Assembly: GCA_964552465.1 (NCBI GenBank)
Contig: CAZKGR010000031.1
Coordinates: 1-36,215, forward strand
Source of the DNA: BMS3BBIN04 sp964552465
Lineage (GTDB): Bacteria > Electryoneota > Electryoneia > Electryoneales > Electryoneaceae
Direction: 5' to 3'
Length of the DNA stretch: 36,215 nucleotides
Each line of letters opens with the position of its first letter. Positions within the stretch are counted from its first letter, which is position 1. The translations under genes and the position numbers were made by a program. This document shows positions 1 through 9,827 of the stretch, in pieces. The notes below the pieces were generated by a model. That model saw only the letters and a program-made list of their open reading frames with translations. It had not been told where the DNA came from and did no database searches.

Positions 1-34
1 CTGCCATCCATGCTGATCTGCACACCCGCAGCCT

Positions 35-2185
35 TCAAACGTGATGTGAACGCATTTTTTCATACGCATACCCTTGACTCCAATAGTTAATTCGTTCAAC
101 AAAGACATGACTGTAGAAAAAACTAAGCGGGATTCTCCCATATGTTTCAGTAGCCTTGGCAGTTAAACCAAATACGTAGCGCAAGCTGTCACTATGACCT
201 CCGTCCTCTGCATCTAACACGGCAGCCAAAAACTGGCTGTGTCTGCGGCCAACTCCATATCCATATGATTCAAACGTAGCCGTTTTCTTCTGGTGTCTTT
301 TTACCACAGTGAAGATGCTGTTTAGTTCGCGCGCTCCTGCTGCATAATCAAGATATCTAACCAAGTTCAAGTTATCCTTATACTCCCATTCATTATTATA
401 TGAGAACATTCCGTCTACAATCCTATAATGCTCGTCTATTTCTACATTGTTTGGCTGTTCAGGACGATATCTATCATGTTTGTCCATGAATATCAATCTA
501 TTCGCTCCTATTGAACTGTTCATATACATCGTTGGGGTATCGATATCTATTCCAAATAGATCATAAATATCAATTGGATATTGAATGAATATTACATTAC
601 GCACATGAGGGCTTAAGCGCTGGTGATAGATATCATTGGAAGTGGAGCTTGCGAGCAATCCGTACAACCCACGATACTTTTCGAGGTTTCTGAAACCATC
701 ACCTGCCTTCTTCAGTGTATCTTCGTACGCGAAGTAGTTATCAAGTTGTAACCATCTGTGATCGTATTCGGGAAATATGTTTTTCAGTGCATCCGAATCA
801 TCGTTTTCTGGTCGCAGGGTTAGGATGCTTTGGTAGATGAGCGAGTCCTGCAAATCATCTATGTCGTCGTTGACCGCGAAATTGGCGCTTCGATCAACGT
901 AGAGTTCTTCCCACGCGTCTCCAATGCCATCACCGAGGTAGATTCTTGGGACAGTGTCTCCTTTGACCGTGTCAAATGCAATCCCAACTTCTTCATCACG
1001 CGGCAGCGGCAGTCCAGCGATAAAGAATCCATCGATCTCACGTGCATAAAGATCGTTCCCGGCAATTTGCTGGATATCACCTATATCATTGGTAGTTGGT
1101 GAGAGCTCACCTCTCAGCCATCCATCAGCGCCAAAATCACGGCTGCTCACTCGTAAACTCAGCGTATCACCTGGCATCACCGGATCTTGAGTTACAGCCA
1201 GTTGGGTACCCCAGTACACTGTATCCGTTCCTACTAGCGTTGAGTCGAGCTGGAATCCAAAATCCCAATCTGCATTGTCAGGGTGGTTGGGATTCATGAT
1301 GAGATCGGTTAGAGCCAGACTGGTGGCAGTTTTGTAGTAGGTAAGTTCTTTTCCGGCAATTGACTCATGGCTTCTCAGGTAGTCATTTGTCCATCTGGCG
1401 GGCAATTGTGTTGACATGAGACTCATCCTCGCCCACATGGGATCACTCGCATCTGAGTTGAACCTGAATGATAAGGTTATACCCGGAGTTGGATCTCCTG
1501 GTTCCAGAGCTGCGCTTGGTAACCACGCCATCCATTCAGCCAGATTCAGAATGTCGATTGATTGAGTGAGGGGAGGAACCGGATCAGATGCCGTAACTGT
1601 GATTTCAACCTCGTCCCAATACCCATAGGGATTGTCCTGGTAGAAGTTAAACCACTCCTCATCGGTGAAATCACGCCAGAATTCTGAGAGGTTCAGATCA
1701 AGAAAACCGATTCTGACTTTGTATGATCCTGGAGTCAGGTGTAGATACTGAATGTAAGAACCCTGATACTCTACATAGTGGGTAAAGTATCCGGGCGGAT
1801 CTTCAACAGTCCAGGAATCTCCTGTATACTCTTCAAGGAAAGTAGCTGCCTGAGTGTTTGCCGGGTAGGAATTCAAATCATCGTAAGAAACCCCTAGATT
1901 ATTATCTCGCCTGATCATGGATTTTCGCCGTACTGCGCCGCTTCCATCTCGATTGTTATAGGCAGCTTCAACTTCCACTGCAATGAAATAGTTTCCATCC
2001 ATGAACTGAATCGGGAATGGGTCTTCGTTCCACAGAGTATCGCTGCCGTCTTGACCAAAGACTGCTTCGAAATCAGTCATTTCAAGCTCAGTGCTGAAAT
2101 ACGCTTGCCCCCACCCAACAGAAACACAAAATACAAGTAAAATACCGATTGATAAATACAGATACATTGTCCTTGAATTCAACAT
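35..2185 (-). CDS. large exported protein of unknown function
   Basis: 716 residues from the ATG at 2185, which has a GGAGGA ribosome binding site 7-9 bases upstream; an in-frame GTG at 2212 would add nine residues but has no such site. The N-terminus is a signal peptide: a short polar start, a hydrophobic stretch at about residues 8-25 and a likely cleavage near GWGQA. The rest is soluble. In the second half, the GDGIGDAWEELY and GDGFRNLEKYRG segments resemble the Asp/Gly-rich 'GDG-x-x-x-x-EEY' calcium-binding-like repeats common in secreted bacterial proteins. I recognise no catalytic domain. The part encoded at 35-800 is visibly more AT-rich than the rest. The gene stands alone, facing away from the ligA fragment. 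Probably periplasmic or secreted; function unknown. Confidence 0.8.
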   Translation of the reverse strand: MLNSRTMYLYLSIGILLVFCVSVGWGQAYFSTELEMTDFEAVFGQDGSDTLWNEDPFPIQFMDGNYFIAVEVEAAYNNRDGSGAVRRKSMIRRDNNLGVSYDDLNSYPANTQAATFLEEYTGDSWTVEDPPGYFTHYVEYQGSYIQYLHLTPGSYKVRIGFLDLNLSEFWRDFTDEEWFNFYQDNPYGYWDEVEITVTASDPVPPLTQSIDILNLAEWMAWLPSAALEPGDPTPGITLSFRFNSDASDPMWARMSLMSTQLPARWTNDYLRSHESIAGKELTYYKTATSLALTDLIMNPNHPDNADWDFGFQLDSTLVGTDTVYWGTQLAVTQDPVMPGDTLSLRVSSRDFGADGWLRGELSPTTNDIGDIQQIAGNDLYAREIDGFFIAGLPLPRDEEVGIAFDTVKGDTVPRIYLGDGIGDAWEELYVDRSANFAVNDDIDDLQDSLIYQSILTLRPENDDSDALKNIFPEYDHRWLQLDNYFAYEDTLKKAGDGFRNLEKYRGLYGLLASSTSNDIYHQRLSPHVRNVIFIQYPIDIYDLFGIDIDTPTMYMNSSIGANRLIFMDKHDRYRPEQPNNVEIDEHYRIVDGMFSYNNEWEYKDNLNLVRYLDYAAGARELNSIFTVVKRHQKKTATFESYGYGVGRRHSQFLAAVLDAEDGGHSDSLRYVFGLTAKATETYGRIPLSFFYSHVFVERINYWSQGYAYEKMRSHHV

Positions 2186-2230
2186 CGTTATGTATCCTCC
2201 ATCGTAGCCCACAAGTATATGTTCATAAGT

Positions 2231-2259
2231 AATGTAACGAAAATAAAATAGACATTCAA
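2231..2259 (-). promoter_or_regulatory. possible sigma-70-type promoter for the exported protein
   Basis: On the minus strand TTGAAT (2259-2254) and TACATT (2236-2231) are 17 bases apart, each matching 4 of 6 consensus positions. Placed about 45 bases upstream of the ATG at 2185, in an AT-rich stretch. Sequence match only. Confidence 0.35.
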
Positions 2260-2379
2260 ATGGTATTTACTCATGAAACATATTCGTACTTCAGTCTCCC
2301 CCGTCCATGATCCTGCTTTGCCCTTACCCTGCCCAGATCTATTCGGCGGACAACCTGAAGCAACCCTGGAACAGAACAA

Positions 2380-2592
2380 ATGGCGGACACCGCCCGTAAA
2401 CGACACCTCGACTTGTGCGCCGAGTTACATCGTCACAACCTGCTTTATGCTCTCGCCAAACCGGAGATTACTGACTTTCAGTATGACTAGATGTACAGGG
2501 AGTTGAAGGTTGTCGAGGTCAAGCATCCGGACTGGCTGACGGCGGACAGTCTGACGCATAAACGTGTGGGGGGATCGCAGCGACGCGTGCGG
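2380..2592 (+). pseudogene. ligA': decayed fragment of ligA (5' end only)
   Basis: From an ATG at 2380, this stretch aligns with the first ~210 bp of the intact ligA at 7625. By hand count the first ~180 bases are about 75% identical (~44 mismatches), followed by 25 identical bases at 2564-2588. The copy is dead: codon 37 is TAG where ligA has GAG, and an extra base near 2560 shifts the frame before the VWGDRSD motif. The shared peptide includes HNLLYALAKP and QYD, part of the NMN-binding Ia domain. Similarity stops near 2592. Many changes alter amino acids, so it has been free of constraint for some time. The rest of the gap 2186-2650 shows no gene. It could be a partial duplication of the local ligA or the stub of a second, related ligase. 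Confidence 0.85.
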
Positions 2593-2650
2593 TAGTTCGG
2601 ATTCTTCCACACATCATCATCCGCATTACGACTCCAGGATCCAGCTAAAC

Positions 2651-5600
2651 CTATTTACGCTCGATTACTTCTTTCACTTTCTTTGCCAGCATATCGACTG
2701 TAAGTGGTTTCTGAATGAAATCAATGCCTTCTTCGAGCACACCATGATGTGAAATAATATCCTGCGTATATCCTGACATATACACGACTTTCAGGGCAGG
2801 AAAGTTCTCAATCAAATTGGTATACAGTTCTTGTCCATTCATATTTGGCATGATAACATCAGTCAAGAGAAGGTCTACTGACAGATCCTGTTCCCTCATC
2901 ATCGTCATCGCTTCATCCCCATTGCTCGCGGTGTGAACCGTATACCCGCACGCTTGCAGAATACGTGCCGCAATCAAGCGAACATCCTCCTGATCTTCTA
3001 CAATCAGGATGGTTCCTGTTCCTCGATGCTGGTCTGAATCATGACTGGAACCAGCACTAAGCTCAGAGTTTTCCTGAACAATCGGCAGGTACAACTTGAA
3101 TGTCGTGCCTTCACCAGGTTCGCTGTATACCCAGATATTGCCGCCGTGTTGCTTGACAATTCCGTATACCGTTGACAACCCTAAGCCGGTTCCCTTTCCC
3201 AATTCCTTGGTCGTGAAAAACGGATCAAATATATTTTGGATTGTTACTTTTTCCATACCCTCGCCTGTATCGCTAACTGAAAGCAACACGTATTTCCCGG
3301 GTTTCGCACTCGTATGGCTTTCTGCATACTCCCTGTCTATTTCTACCGATGAAGTTTCAACAATAATGAGTCCACCGGTTGGCATTGCATCCTGGGCGTT
3401 TACAAGCAGATTCATCAGAATCTGCTCGATCTGAGAAACATCAACCCGCACCACGCCGATTGATTTGCCGTATTTCATCTCAATTTTCACGTCCTCACGA
3501 ATAGTTCTACGGAGGATTTTCCTGAAGTTCTCGATCAGCTTGTTCAGGTTTACGGTCTTGACATCAAGAACCTGTTTACGACTGAAAGCAAGTAACTGAC
3601 GGGTCAGCTCGCTGGCACGAGTGGCAGTTTGATTTATTTCACGTAAGTCTTCGAACAAGGGATTTGATGGTTCCATATTCATCATCGCCAGTTCTGAATT
3701 ACCGATGATAGGTGTCAGGAGGTTGTTAAAATCATGCGCAATACCGCCAGCCAGATGACCTATCGATTCGATCTTCTGTGACTGGCGGAGTTGATCCTCG
3801 AGAGATTTGTGCTCAGTGATGTCCCTGAGAATCCCCAGGATAGCTTTGCCATCACGGTATTCGATCTCTGCCACTGAAGCCTGAACGTGATGGAGATCGC
3901 CATTATTGTGGATGAGCGAAAACTCATAAACACTGGATGGATGTTCGCCGCGTTCCCACATCTGTTCACGCTTTTCAACCAGGGTTCTGCTTTCGCTGGT
4001 TAAAGTATCCATGAAATTAAAATCAGGATCTTCTGTATCATCTTTCGTGATACCAGTCAGCTCGGTGAAGCGTCTGTTTATTAAATCGAATCTGTCATTG
4101 AACAGGATATAGATAGCGTCATTTGACTGTTCGATCACTGAACGAAATCTTGACTCGCTTTCACGAAGCGACTCTTCAGCTTTTTTGCGTTCGGTGATAT
4201 CGCGTACGATTGCCTGGAGAAAGGCACCTGTGGAAAGTTCAATCAGGTTCAGGCTAACTTCGGCATCAAAAAGAGTACCATCCAGTTGTTTGTGTTTCCA
4301 TTCGAAAAGCTGTGGATTTCCAGCCAGCGCTGCGCTGATTTTTTCAATCGCCTTCTCAACGGATTCTCTCCCATCCGGCTGAACGGGTGGGGAAAACTCA
4401 ACTGGAGAGTGACCGACAATTTCATCCCGCTTGCAACCGAACATATCGAGCGTTTCTTGATTGCAGTCGACAAATACCTCTTTTGTCATCAAAAAGATTG
4501 CATTACCTGCAGATTCAAACAAAGTGCGGTAGCGAGCTTCCGATTCACCAAGTGCCGTCTCCGCCCGCTTGCGCTCGGTGATATCATAGATGATTGCCAC
4601 AAAGACAGGTTTCTCTTCGGAGGTCAACTGAAGGCGAACCTCCACCGGATAAAGCGTTCCATCTTTCCGTTGATGAACAGTCGAAAATTGGACTACTTCC
4701 TTATCACCCGAATTAAGAGGGGTAACCAGCTCTTCAAAAATCTCTGCTGTGATTTCTGGCTTGATATCAATAGGAGTCAGTTCGCGCAGTTCTTCGATCG
4801 AGTACCCGAGATTTTTTCGAGCACAATTATTAACATTGATGAACTTGAGAGTTTCCGCATCGAAGATGTAGATCTCGTTCAGGGAACTTTCAAGTACACG
4901 ACTGAAACGTGCTACCTCTTCCTCCGCCTGCTTGCGGTCGGTAATGTCTTGAATTGTGCCGATCATAGAAAGAATGTTGCCTTGTTCATCAAATTCACAC
5001 TCTCCAAGACCGTGAACCCACCTGATTGCTTTGTCGTTCATTCTCTCAATTCGATACACATAATCAAATAGTTTCTGCTTGGCTAAAACATGATCACTTA
5101 AATACGCGCCCATCTCTTCTCTTTCATCCGGATGGACTATATCCAGCCATCCCTCAACGCTTCTATTGTATTCGCTATCAATTCCGAAAATTGTGTCGAG
5201 AGTTTCTGAGCTTTCCCAAAATCCTGTAGTGAAATCCGTTCTGTATGATCCAATCTGGGTTACACGCTGAGATTCTCTTAGGAAATATTCTTTCTGTTTG
5301 AGAGTTCTTTCTGCCTGTTCGCGCTCGGTAACATCGTAAGTGAACAGCGAATAACCGACTATCTCACCTTCGGGATTGGAAATGCCTGCCACGGTCGAGG
5401 CCAATATGCGCTCACCGTCGTCAGTCTTTTGGGTAACAGTGTAGCGGTATTCTCCGTCGCGACGAACAATTTCGATTGCACGCTCAAAGCGCTCGGGCGA
5501 GACATTCTCTTTCGTGTGCATTTCAGTGACGGTCTTGCCGATAACTTCCGCTGCCGAGTAACCGAAAAATTCCTCAGCCAGCGGATTGTAATAGGTGATT

Positions 5601-7393
5601 CTGAAGTCAAGGTCTGTCGTAGCGATGGAAACACCTCGCGCGCTTTGCAAGATGTTGTCGAGCATCATCGTCTTTTCCTGAAGTGCCTCCTCAGCCAATT
5701 TTCTTTCCGTGACGTCAGTTACAATTCCCTCGATCGCTATTAACTGTCCCTCATCGTCGCGGATCAATACGTTTCGCTGATGTAGCCAGCGATCTTCTCC
5801 TGTCCGCCCGTGAATGATCTTGTACTCATAAAATGGTGGCATCTTTCCCGCCAGGAGAGCTTGCCACTGTTCATTGAAGTACTCTTGCCAATCCGGATGA
5901 ATCACCTTCTGAATTAAAAGGGGTGAGTTCAGGAATTCTTCGGGGGTGTGTCCGAACATCTCTGTCGACGCTGGGCTTATATATTCGTAGCGGCCTTCAG
6001 GCAGCGACATGCGGTATATCATGTCCTGGGCATTCTCAGTTAAACGTCGAAACCGCTCTTCGCTATCCTGCAATGCCATCTCAGCATTTTTGCGTTTGGA
6101 GATGTCGCGGACAAATGCACCAATCCTGGTTGATTCTAAATCCGTTCCTTTTTCAAGAGTATAGGCTTGGACTTCAATCGGAAAGACTGTGCCATCCTTA
6201 CGCGTATACTCTTTCTCATAAAGGTCTGTGTAGCCCTGTTCAAGTAACAGTGTACCTTGTACATCGTATTCCCATTTCCGCCATTTCTCGGGAGTAATCT
6301 CCCAGAAACTCTGCTTCTTCATTTCGTCTAATGAATATCCCAGCATCTCAAGAATGCGTGGATTGGCATCAAGGATCTCGCCGCCTCCCATGACGATGAA
6401 GTAGCCATCACGGTTAGCGTTGAACAAACTATGGAATCTCTCTTCACTCTCCTGCAACAACTTGTGTGTATTGTACTCTTCGGTCACATTCCGGAAAACC
6501 AGCACCAGGCCGATGATCTTTCCATTAACATCTTTGATCGGCGCACCCGAATCAGCGATTTGGTGCTTAGAACCGTCTTTGGCAACAAGCATTGTGTGAT
6601 TGGCCAACTCCATGACCTCACCGGAGTCGATCACCTTTGATACAGGATTATCAACTTTTTCGCCGGTTAATGCGTTTACGATATTAAAGACTTCGTCGAG
6701 CGATTTACCCTTCGCATCCTCAGACATCCAGCCAGTAAGTTTTTCAGCAATTGGATTAATGCGGGTGATGTTGCCTTGAATGTCCGTGGTAATAACTGCG
6801 TCACCGATCGAATTAAGCGTGGTTCGCAGGTCTTCTTCCTTTTCCTGTAATTCAAGAATATATCTACCGCGCCTTCGCTGGTATCGTAGAATCACAATGC
6901 CACAGAACGCCCCTAGCGCAACAACGAGTACTTTCAACAGACTTTGCAGAAATTGGAATCGCTGCAGTTGCTTTTCCATCGCTTGATGCAGAGTCGAATC
7001 TACCTCATCAGTAGATGCAATAAGAACCTCGAACACTTCGTGAAAACGTTGGTCAATATCTGACCCTATCCCTGCTGTTGATAGTGCATCCAATCTTTGA
7101 TGCGCGATTTCCCGAAAGACCCTTACTTCCTCCAAGGTCTCTTCGATTTGTCGGCGTAGCGTAGTATCCTCAAGAGGTATAATCTGGCCCTTCTGGTTTT
7201 CTCCTCCTTCGAACCAAAGGTGGGCGATAATAGCTTCCTGTTTGATTTCTTTTGCAGCTTCAGCTAGCGGAGAGTAGCGAACCGCCATACTCCGTCCCGT
7301 TAAGGATGAGTAGAGCATTACGCTCACTACTGCCAGAGTGATGACGACGATCCAAATGATCGTGTTAAACTTTGTCACTCTTCCACTCCTCAT
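2651..7393 (-). CDS. multi-PAS hybrid sensor histidine kinase
   Basis: 1580 residues from the ATG at 7393, preceded by GGAGG at good spacing; a TTG at 7405 would add four residues. Order: membrane segment ~10-30, periplasmic helical region ~31-150 (nitrate/chemoreceptor-like four-helix type by appearance), second membrane segment ~150-172, then eight consecutive PAS/PAC units (~185-1210), most ending in the typical DITERK linker. Next come HisKA with phospho-acceptor His1220 in GGIAHDFNN, an HATPase domain with N, G1 (DTGEGM) and G2 (GKGTGLGLS) boxes, and a C-terminal receiver with Asp1512 in LLLTDVIMP. Kinase and receiver are therefore fused, with no DNA-binding output, so a separate phosphotransfer partner or regulator is expected. 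None is in the window. The signal is unknown; no PAS haem or flavin motif stood out. Confidence 0.93.
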   Translation of the reverse strand: MRSGRVTKFNTIIWIVVITLAVVSVMLYSSLTGRSMAVRYSPLAEAAKEIKQEAIIAHLWFEGGENQKGQIIPLEDTTLRRQIEETLEEVRVFREIAHQRLDALSTAGIGSDIDQRFHEVFEVLIASTDEVDSTLHQAMEKQLQRFQFLQSLLKVLVVALGAFCGIVILRYQRRRGRYILELQEKEEDLRTTLNSIGDAVITTDIQGNITRINPIAEKLTGWMSEDAKGKSLDEVFNIVNALTGEKVDNPVSKVIDSGEVMELANHTMLVAKDGSKHQIADSGAPIKDVNGKIIGLVLVFRNVTEEYNTHKLLQESEERFHSLFNANRDGYFIVMGGGEILDANPRILEMLGYSLDEMKKQSFWEITPEKWRKWEYDVQGTLLLEQGYTDLYEKEYTRKDGTVFPIEVQAYTLEKGTDLESTRIGAFVRDISKRKNAEMALQDSEERFRRLTENAQDMIYRMSLPEGRYEYISPASTEMFGHTPEEFLNSPLLIQKVIHPDWQEYFNEQWQALLAGKMPPFYEYKIIHGRTGEDRWLHQRNVLIRDDEGQLIAIEGIVTDVTERKLAEEALQEKTMMLDNILQSARGVSIATTDLDFRITYYNPLAEEFFGYSAAEVIGKTVTEMHTKENVSPERFERAIEIVRRDGEYRYTVTQKTDDGERILASTVAGISNPEGEIVGYSLFTYDVTEREQAERTLKQKEYFLRESQRVTQIGSYRTDFTTGFWESSETLDTIFGIDSEYNRSVEGWLDIVHPDEREEMGAYLSDHVLAKQKLFDYVYRIERMNDKAIRWVHGLGECEFDEQGNILSMIGTIQDITDRKQAEEEVARFSRVLESSLNEIYIFDAETLKFINVNNCARKNLGYSIEELRELTPIDIKPEITAEIFEELVTPLNSGDKEVVQFSTVHQRKDGTLYPVEVRLQLTSEEKPVFVAIIYDITERKRAETALGESEARYRTLFESAGNAIFLMTKEVFVDCNQETLDMFGCKRDEIVGHSPVEFSPPVQPDGRESVEKAIEKISAALAGNPQLFEWKHKQLDGTLFDAEVSLNLIELSTGAFLQAIVRDITERKKAEESLRESESRFRSVIEQSNDAIYILFNDRFDLINRRFTELTGITKDDTEDPDFNFMDTLTSESRTLVEKREQMWERGEHPSSVYEFSLIHNNGDLHHVQASVAEIEYRDGKAILGILRDITEHKSLEDQLRQSQKIESIGHLAGGIAHDFNNLLTPIIGNSELAMMNMEPSNPLFEDLREINQTATRASELTRQLLAFSRKQVLDVKTVNLNKLIENFRKILRRTIREDVKIEMKYGKSIGVVRVDVSQIEQILMNLLVNAQDAMPTGGLIIVETSSVEIDREYAESHTSAKPGKYVLLSVSDTGEGMEKVTIQNIFDPFFTTKELGKGTGLGLSTVYGIVKQHGGNIWVYSEPGEGTTFKLYLPIVQENSELSAGSSHDSDQHRGTGTILIVEDQEDVRLIAARILQACGYTVHTASNGDEAMTMMREQDLSVDLLLTDVIMPNMNGQELYTNLIENFPALKVVYMSGYTQDIISHHGVLEEGIDFIQKPLTVDMLAKKVKEVIERK

Positions 7394-7574
7394 ACTACCC
7401 TCCAAGAATTACCTGAAGCACTTCTTGACATCGTTGGAAGTCTGGTTTAATACTTGTTCGGTGTCTGGTGATGGTAGCGATTAATTGCGGCTATTTAAGA
7501 TGCAACCACACTCCAAGCCGGAATTGCATATCGATCCAAGCTCTGATCTATACGTACCTACGTTGCTCCATTCG

Positions 7575-7604
7575 TTGACTTGGTCTATTTTCTTCAATTA
7601 TACA
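7575..7604 (+). promoter_or_regulatory. possible ligA promoter
   Basis: TTGACT at 7575-7580 and TATACA at 7599-7604, 18 bases apart. Transcription would start about 14 bases before the ligA ATG, leaving just room for the TGGAG ribosome binding site at 7612-7616. A second TTGACA at 7425-7430 has a TTTAAT only 15 bases on and looks less good. Sequence match only. Confidence 0.4.
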
Positions 7605-7624
7605 TTCTACCTGGAGTCTGATTC

Positions 7625-9724
7625 ATGGCGGATAGTGTCCGCAAACGATACCTCGAGCTAAGTGACGAGATCCGCCGTCACAACCTGCTTTATGCTCTGG
7701 CCAAGCCGCAGATCACCGACTCCCAGTACGACGAGCTGTACCGGGAGTTGGAAGCGATTGAGGCCGAGCATCCAGAGTGGGTCACTCCCGACAGCCCGAC
7801 GCAGACGGTGTGGGGGGATCGCAGCGACGCGTTCGCACCGGTTGAACACGTTATCCCGATGATGTCTTTATCGAACACGTACAACGAGGATGAGGTTCGG
7901 GAGTTCATCGAGCGCGTTATGCGATTTGAAGCGGACGATGATCCGCGTTTGCAAGCAAACACGGGCCGATCAAAACCCAGCGCAATGGACCTGTTCGCAA
8001 TTCAGCCGGAATATACTTGTGAACCAAAAGTGGACGGCGTCGGGATGTCGATCCACTACCGGGAAGGCGTATTGACCCTCGCCGCCAGCCGTGGCGATGG
8101 TCGAACCGGCGAAAACATCACTGCCAACGCCCGTACCATAAGCAACATTCCGGAAATGTTGCTTGATGGACCGTGGACCGAAGGTTGGACGGAAGTTCGT
8201 GGTGAAGTGTACATGGCGTTGCCGGATTTTCATGAAGCCAACCGTCGTCGTGAGGACGAGGGACTTGACCCATTCGCCAACCCGCGCAACGCGACTGCGG
8301 GCTCATTGAAGCTGCTTGACCCGAACGAAGTCGCCAAGCGTCCCCTGAAATTCTGGGCGTACACGTTGCTAACCCACGACGGACCATTGTCGCAGAATCC
8401 TGACCTTCGTCTGCATTCAGAACGCTTGCTGCTAATGAAAGAGATGGGTCTACCGATGGTCGACTGGCAGATGGCGCATGACGCTGATGAGGTTCATCAC
8501 TACTGGTCAGATCTGCAAAACCGCCGTGGTGATCTTGACTACGAGGTGGACGGCGTCGTTGTTAAAGTCAACGATCTGCAGCTTCGTGATCAGCTCGGCT
8601 CGACCGCGAAGGCTCCACGTTGGGCGATGGCGTACAAATTCAAAGCCCGGCGCGAGGTGACGACCCTGCTCGCGATCAAGCACAGCGTGGGTCGGACTGG
8701 CGCGGTCACTCCTTACGCCGAACTGGAACCGGTCAACATCGGCGGTGCGACGATACGTAATGCGACGTTGCACAACGAGGACGAGATCCAGCGTCTCGGT
8801 GTAGCGCCTGGGTTACGAGTGGTTCTCGAGCGTGCTGGCGATGTCATCCCCAAGGTGATCTCACTCGCACCGGACGAAGCTCGCACCGGCGAATACACTT
8901 CGCCGACTGTCTGCCCTAGTTGCAGCAACGAACTGGTCCAGCCGGAAGGTGAAGTAATCAGAAGATGTGTCAACATATCGTGTCCGGCACAAAAGCGTGG
9001 CCGATTGATCCACTACGGATCACGCAACGCGATGGACATCGACGGCCTCGGCGAAAAGACCATCGATCTGCTGCTTGAACACGACCTGGCCAACGATCCC
9101 GGCGACATCTATGCGTTGACCAACGAAGAGTGGGGCGCTCTGCCTGGCTTCAAGGAGAAATCGGTCAGCAACATCAGGGTGGCGCTGAATACTTCGAAGG
9201 ATCGCACACTGGATCGTCTAATCTTCGGCCTCGGCATTCGCATGGTCGGAGAAGGTGCTGCTCGTGCTCTGGCAAATCACTACAGAACACTGGATGCTCT
9301 AATCGCAGCCTCGCCGAATGTCGAGGAACTTGAAGCGATTGAAGACATCGGCACCAAGATCGCGACGAGTGTCGCCGAGTTTTTCAGGCTCGAACGCAAC
9401 CTGACGGTGATCGGAAAGCTTCGCACAGCTGGTGTGTCGTTCGGCACGCTTCCCTCATCAGCAGACACATCAGAACACCAGGCGTTCACTGGAAAAACTT
9501 TCGTACTCACTGGATCGCTGGATTCCATGTCGCGCAAGCAGGGACAGGAGTACATCGAATCGTTCGGTGGAAAGATGACTGGATCAGTGTCGAAGAAGAC
9601 GGATATTGTTGTGGCGGGCGATTCCCCTGGTTCGAAGCTGGACAAGGCGCAATCATTGGGAATTGATGTCTGGGATGAACCGCAATTTCTTGGCCATTTG
9701 CGTGATGCAGGTATCAAGCTCTGA
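7625..9724 (+). CDS. ligA: NAD-dependent DNA ligase LigA
   Basis: 699 residues, close to the family norm of 660-700. It seals nicks in duplex DNA, using NAD as adenylate donor. Seen in order: Ia NMN-binding region (~1-65), adenylation domain with the KxDG motif EPKVDG and catalytic Lys135, OB fold, a four-cysteine zinc finger (~430-452, CPSC...C..NISC), helix-hairpin-helix region (~475-600) and a C-terminal BRCT domain (~620-697). The ATG at 7625 has TGGAG upstream. Odd: between FIERV and the catalytic lysine there are about 20 residues more than in E. coli LigA (residues ~103-124), and this insert contains a 25-bp palindromic repeat found again at 27630. A broken copy of the gene's 5' end lies at 2380, across the kinase gene. 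All catalytic motifs are intact, so I expect it to be functional. Confidence 0.97.
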   Translation: MADSVRKRYLELSDEIRRHNLLYALAKPQITDSQYDELYRELEAIEAEHPEWVTPDSPTQTVWGDRSDAFAPVEHVIPMMSLSNTYNEDEVREFIERVMRFEADDDPRLQANTGRSKPSAMDLFAIQPEYTCEPKVDGVGMSIHYREGVLTLAASRGDGRTGENITANARTISNIPEMLLDGPWTEGWTEVRGEVYMALPDFHEANRRREDEGLDPFANPRNATAGSLKLLDPNEVAKRPLKFWAYTLLTHDGPLSQNPDLRLHSERLLLMKEMGLPMVDWQMAHDADEVHHYWSDLQNRRGDLDYEVDGVVVKVNDLQLRDQLGSTAKAPRWAMAYKFKARREVTTLLAIKHSVGRTGAVTPYAELEPVNIGGATIRNATLHNEDEIQRLGVAPGLRVVLERAGDVIPKVISLAPDEARTGEYTSPTVCPSCSNELVQPEGEVIRRCVNISCPAQKRGRLIHYGSRNAMDIDGLGEKTIDLLLEHDLANDPGDIYALTNEEWGALPGFKEKSVSNIRVALNTSKDRTLDRLIFGLGIRMVGEGAARALANHYRTLDALIAASPNVEELEAIEDIGTKIATSVAEFFRLERNLTVIGKLRTAGVSFGTLPSSADTSEHQAFTGKTFVLTGSLDSMSRKQGQEYIESFGGKMTGSVSKKTDIVVAGDSPGSKLDKAQSLGIDVWDEPQFLGHLRDAGIKL
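7943..7967 (+). repeat. palindromic hairpin repeat inside ligA
   Basis: 25 bases with arms of 10 around a 2-base centre (inner stem GTTTGC-AA-GCAAAC), identical in inverted orientation to 27630-27654. Read in the ligA frame it encodes PRLQANTG plus part of the next codon, residues 107-115. It sits in the insert that E. coli LigA lacks. Confidence 0.85.
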
Positions 9725-9827
9725 TGATCCGCGGGCTTTGGGTTTCTGGCCAAGGTTAATCGCTTTCGATTCCATGCACTCTCATCTCCTTTGAACATCT
9801 TGATTTTACATCAGATACAACAGAAGA

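Noticed and set aside
4286..5071. 261-codon plus-strand open frame opposite the kinase gene
   Set aside because: It is the antisense shadow of the PAS region, whose protein is clearly real. No ribosome binding site, no domain, and composition typical of a reverse frame.
2380..7800. Composite transposon bounded by the two ligA stretches
   Set aside because: The two copies are direct, not inverted, differ by about a quarter of their bases and carry no transposase; simple duplication is a better description.
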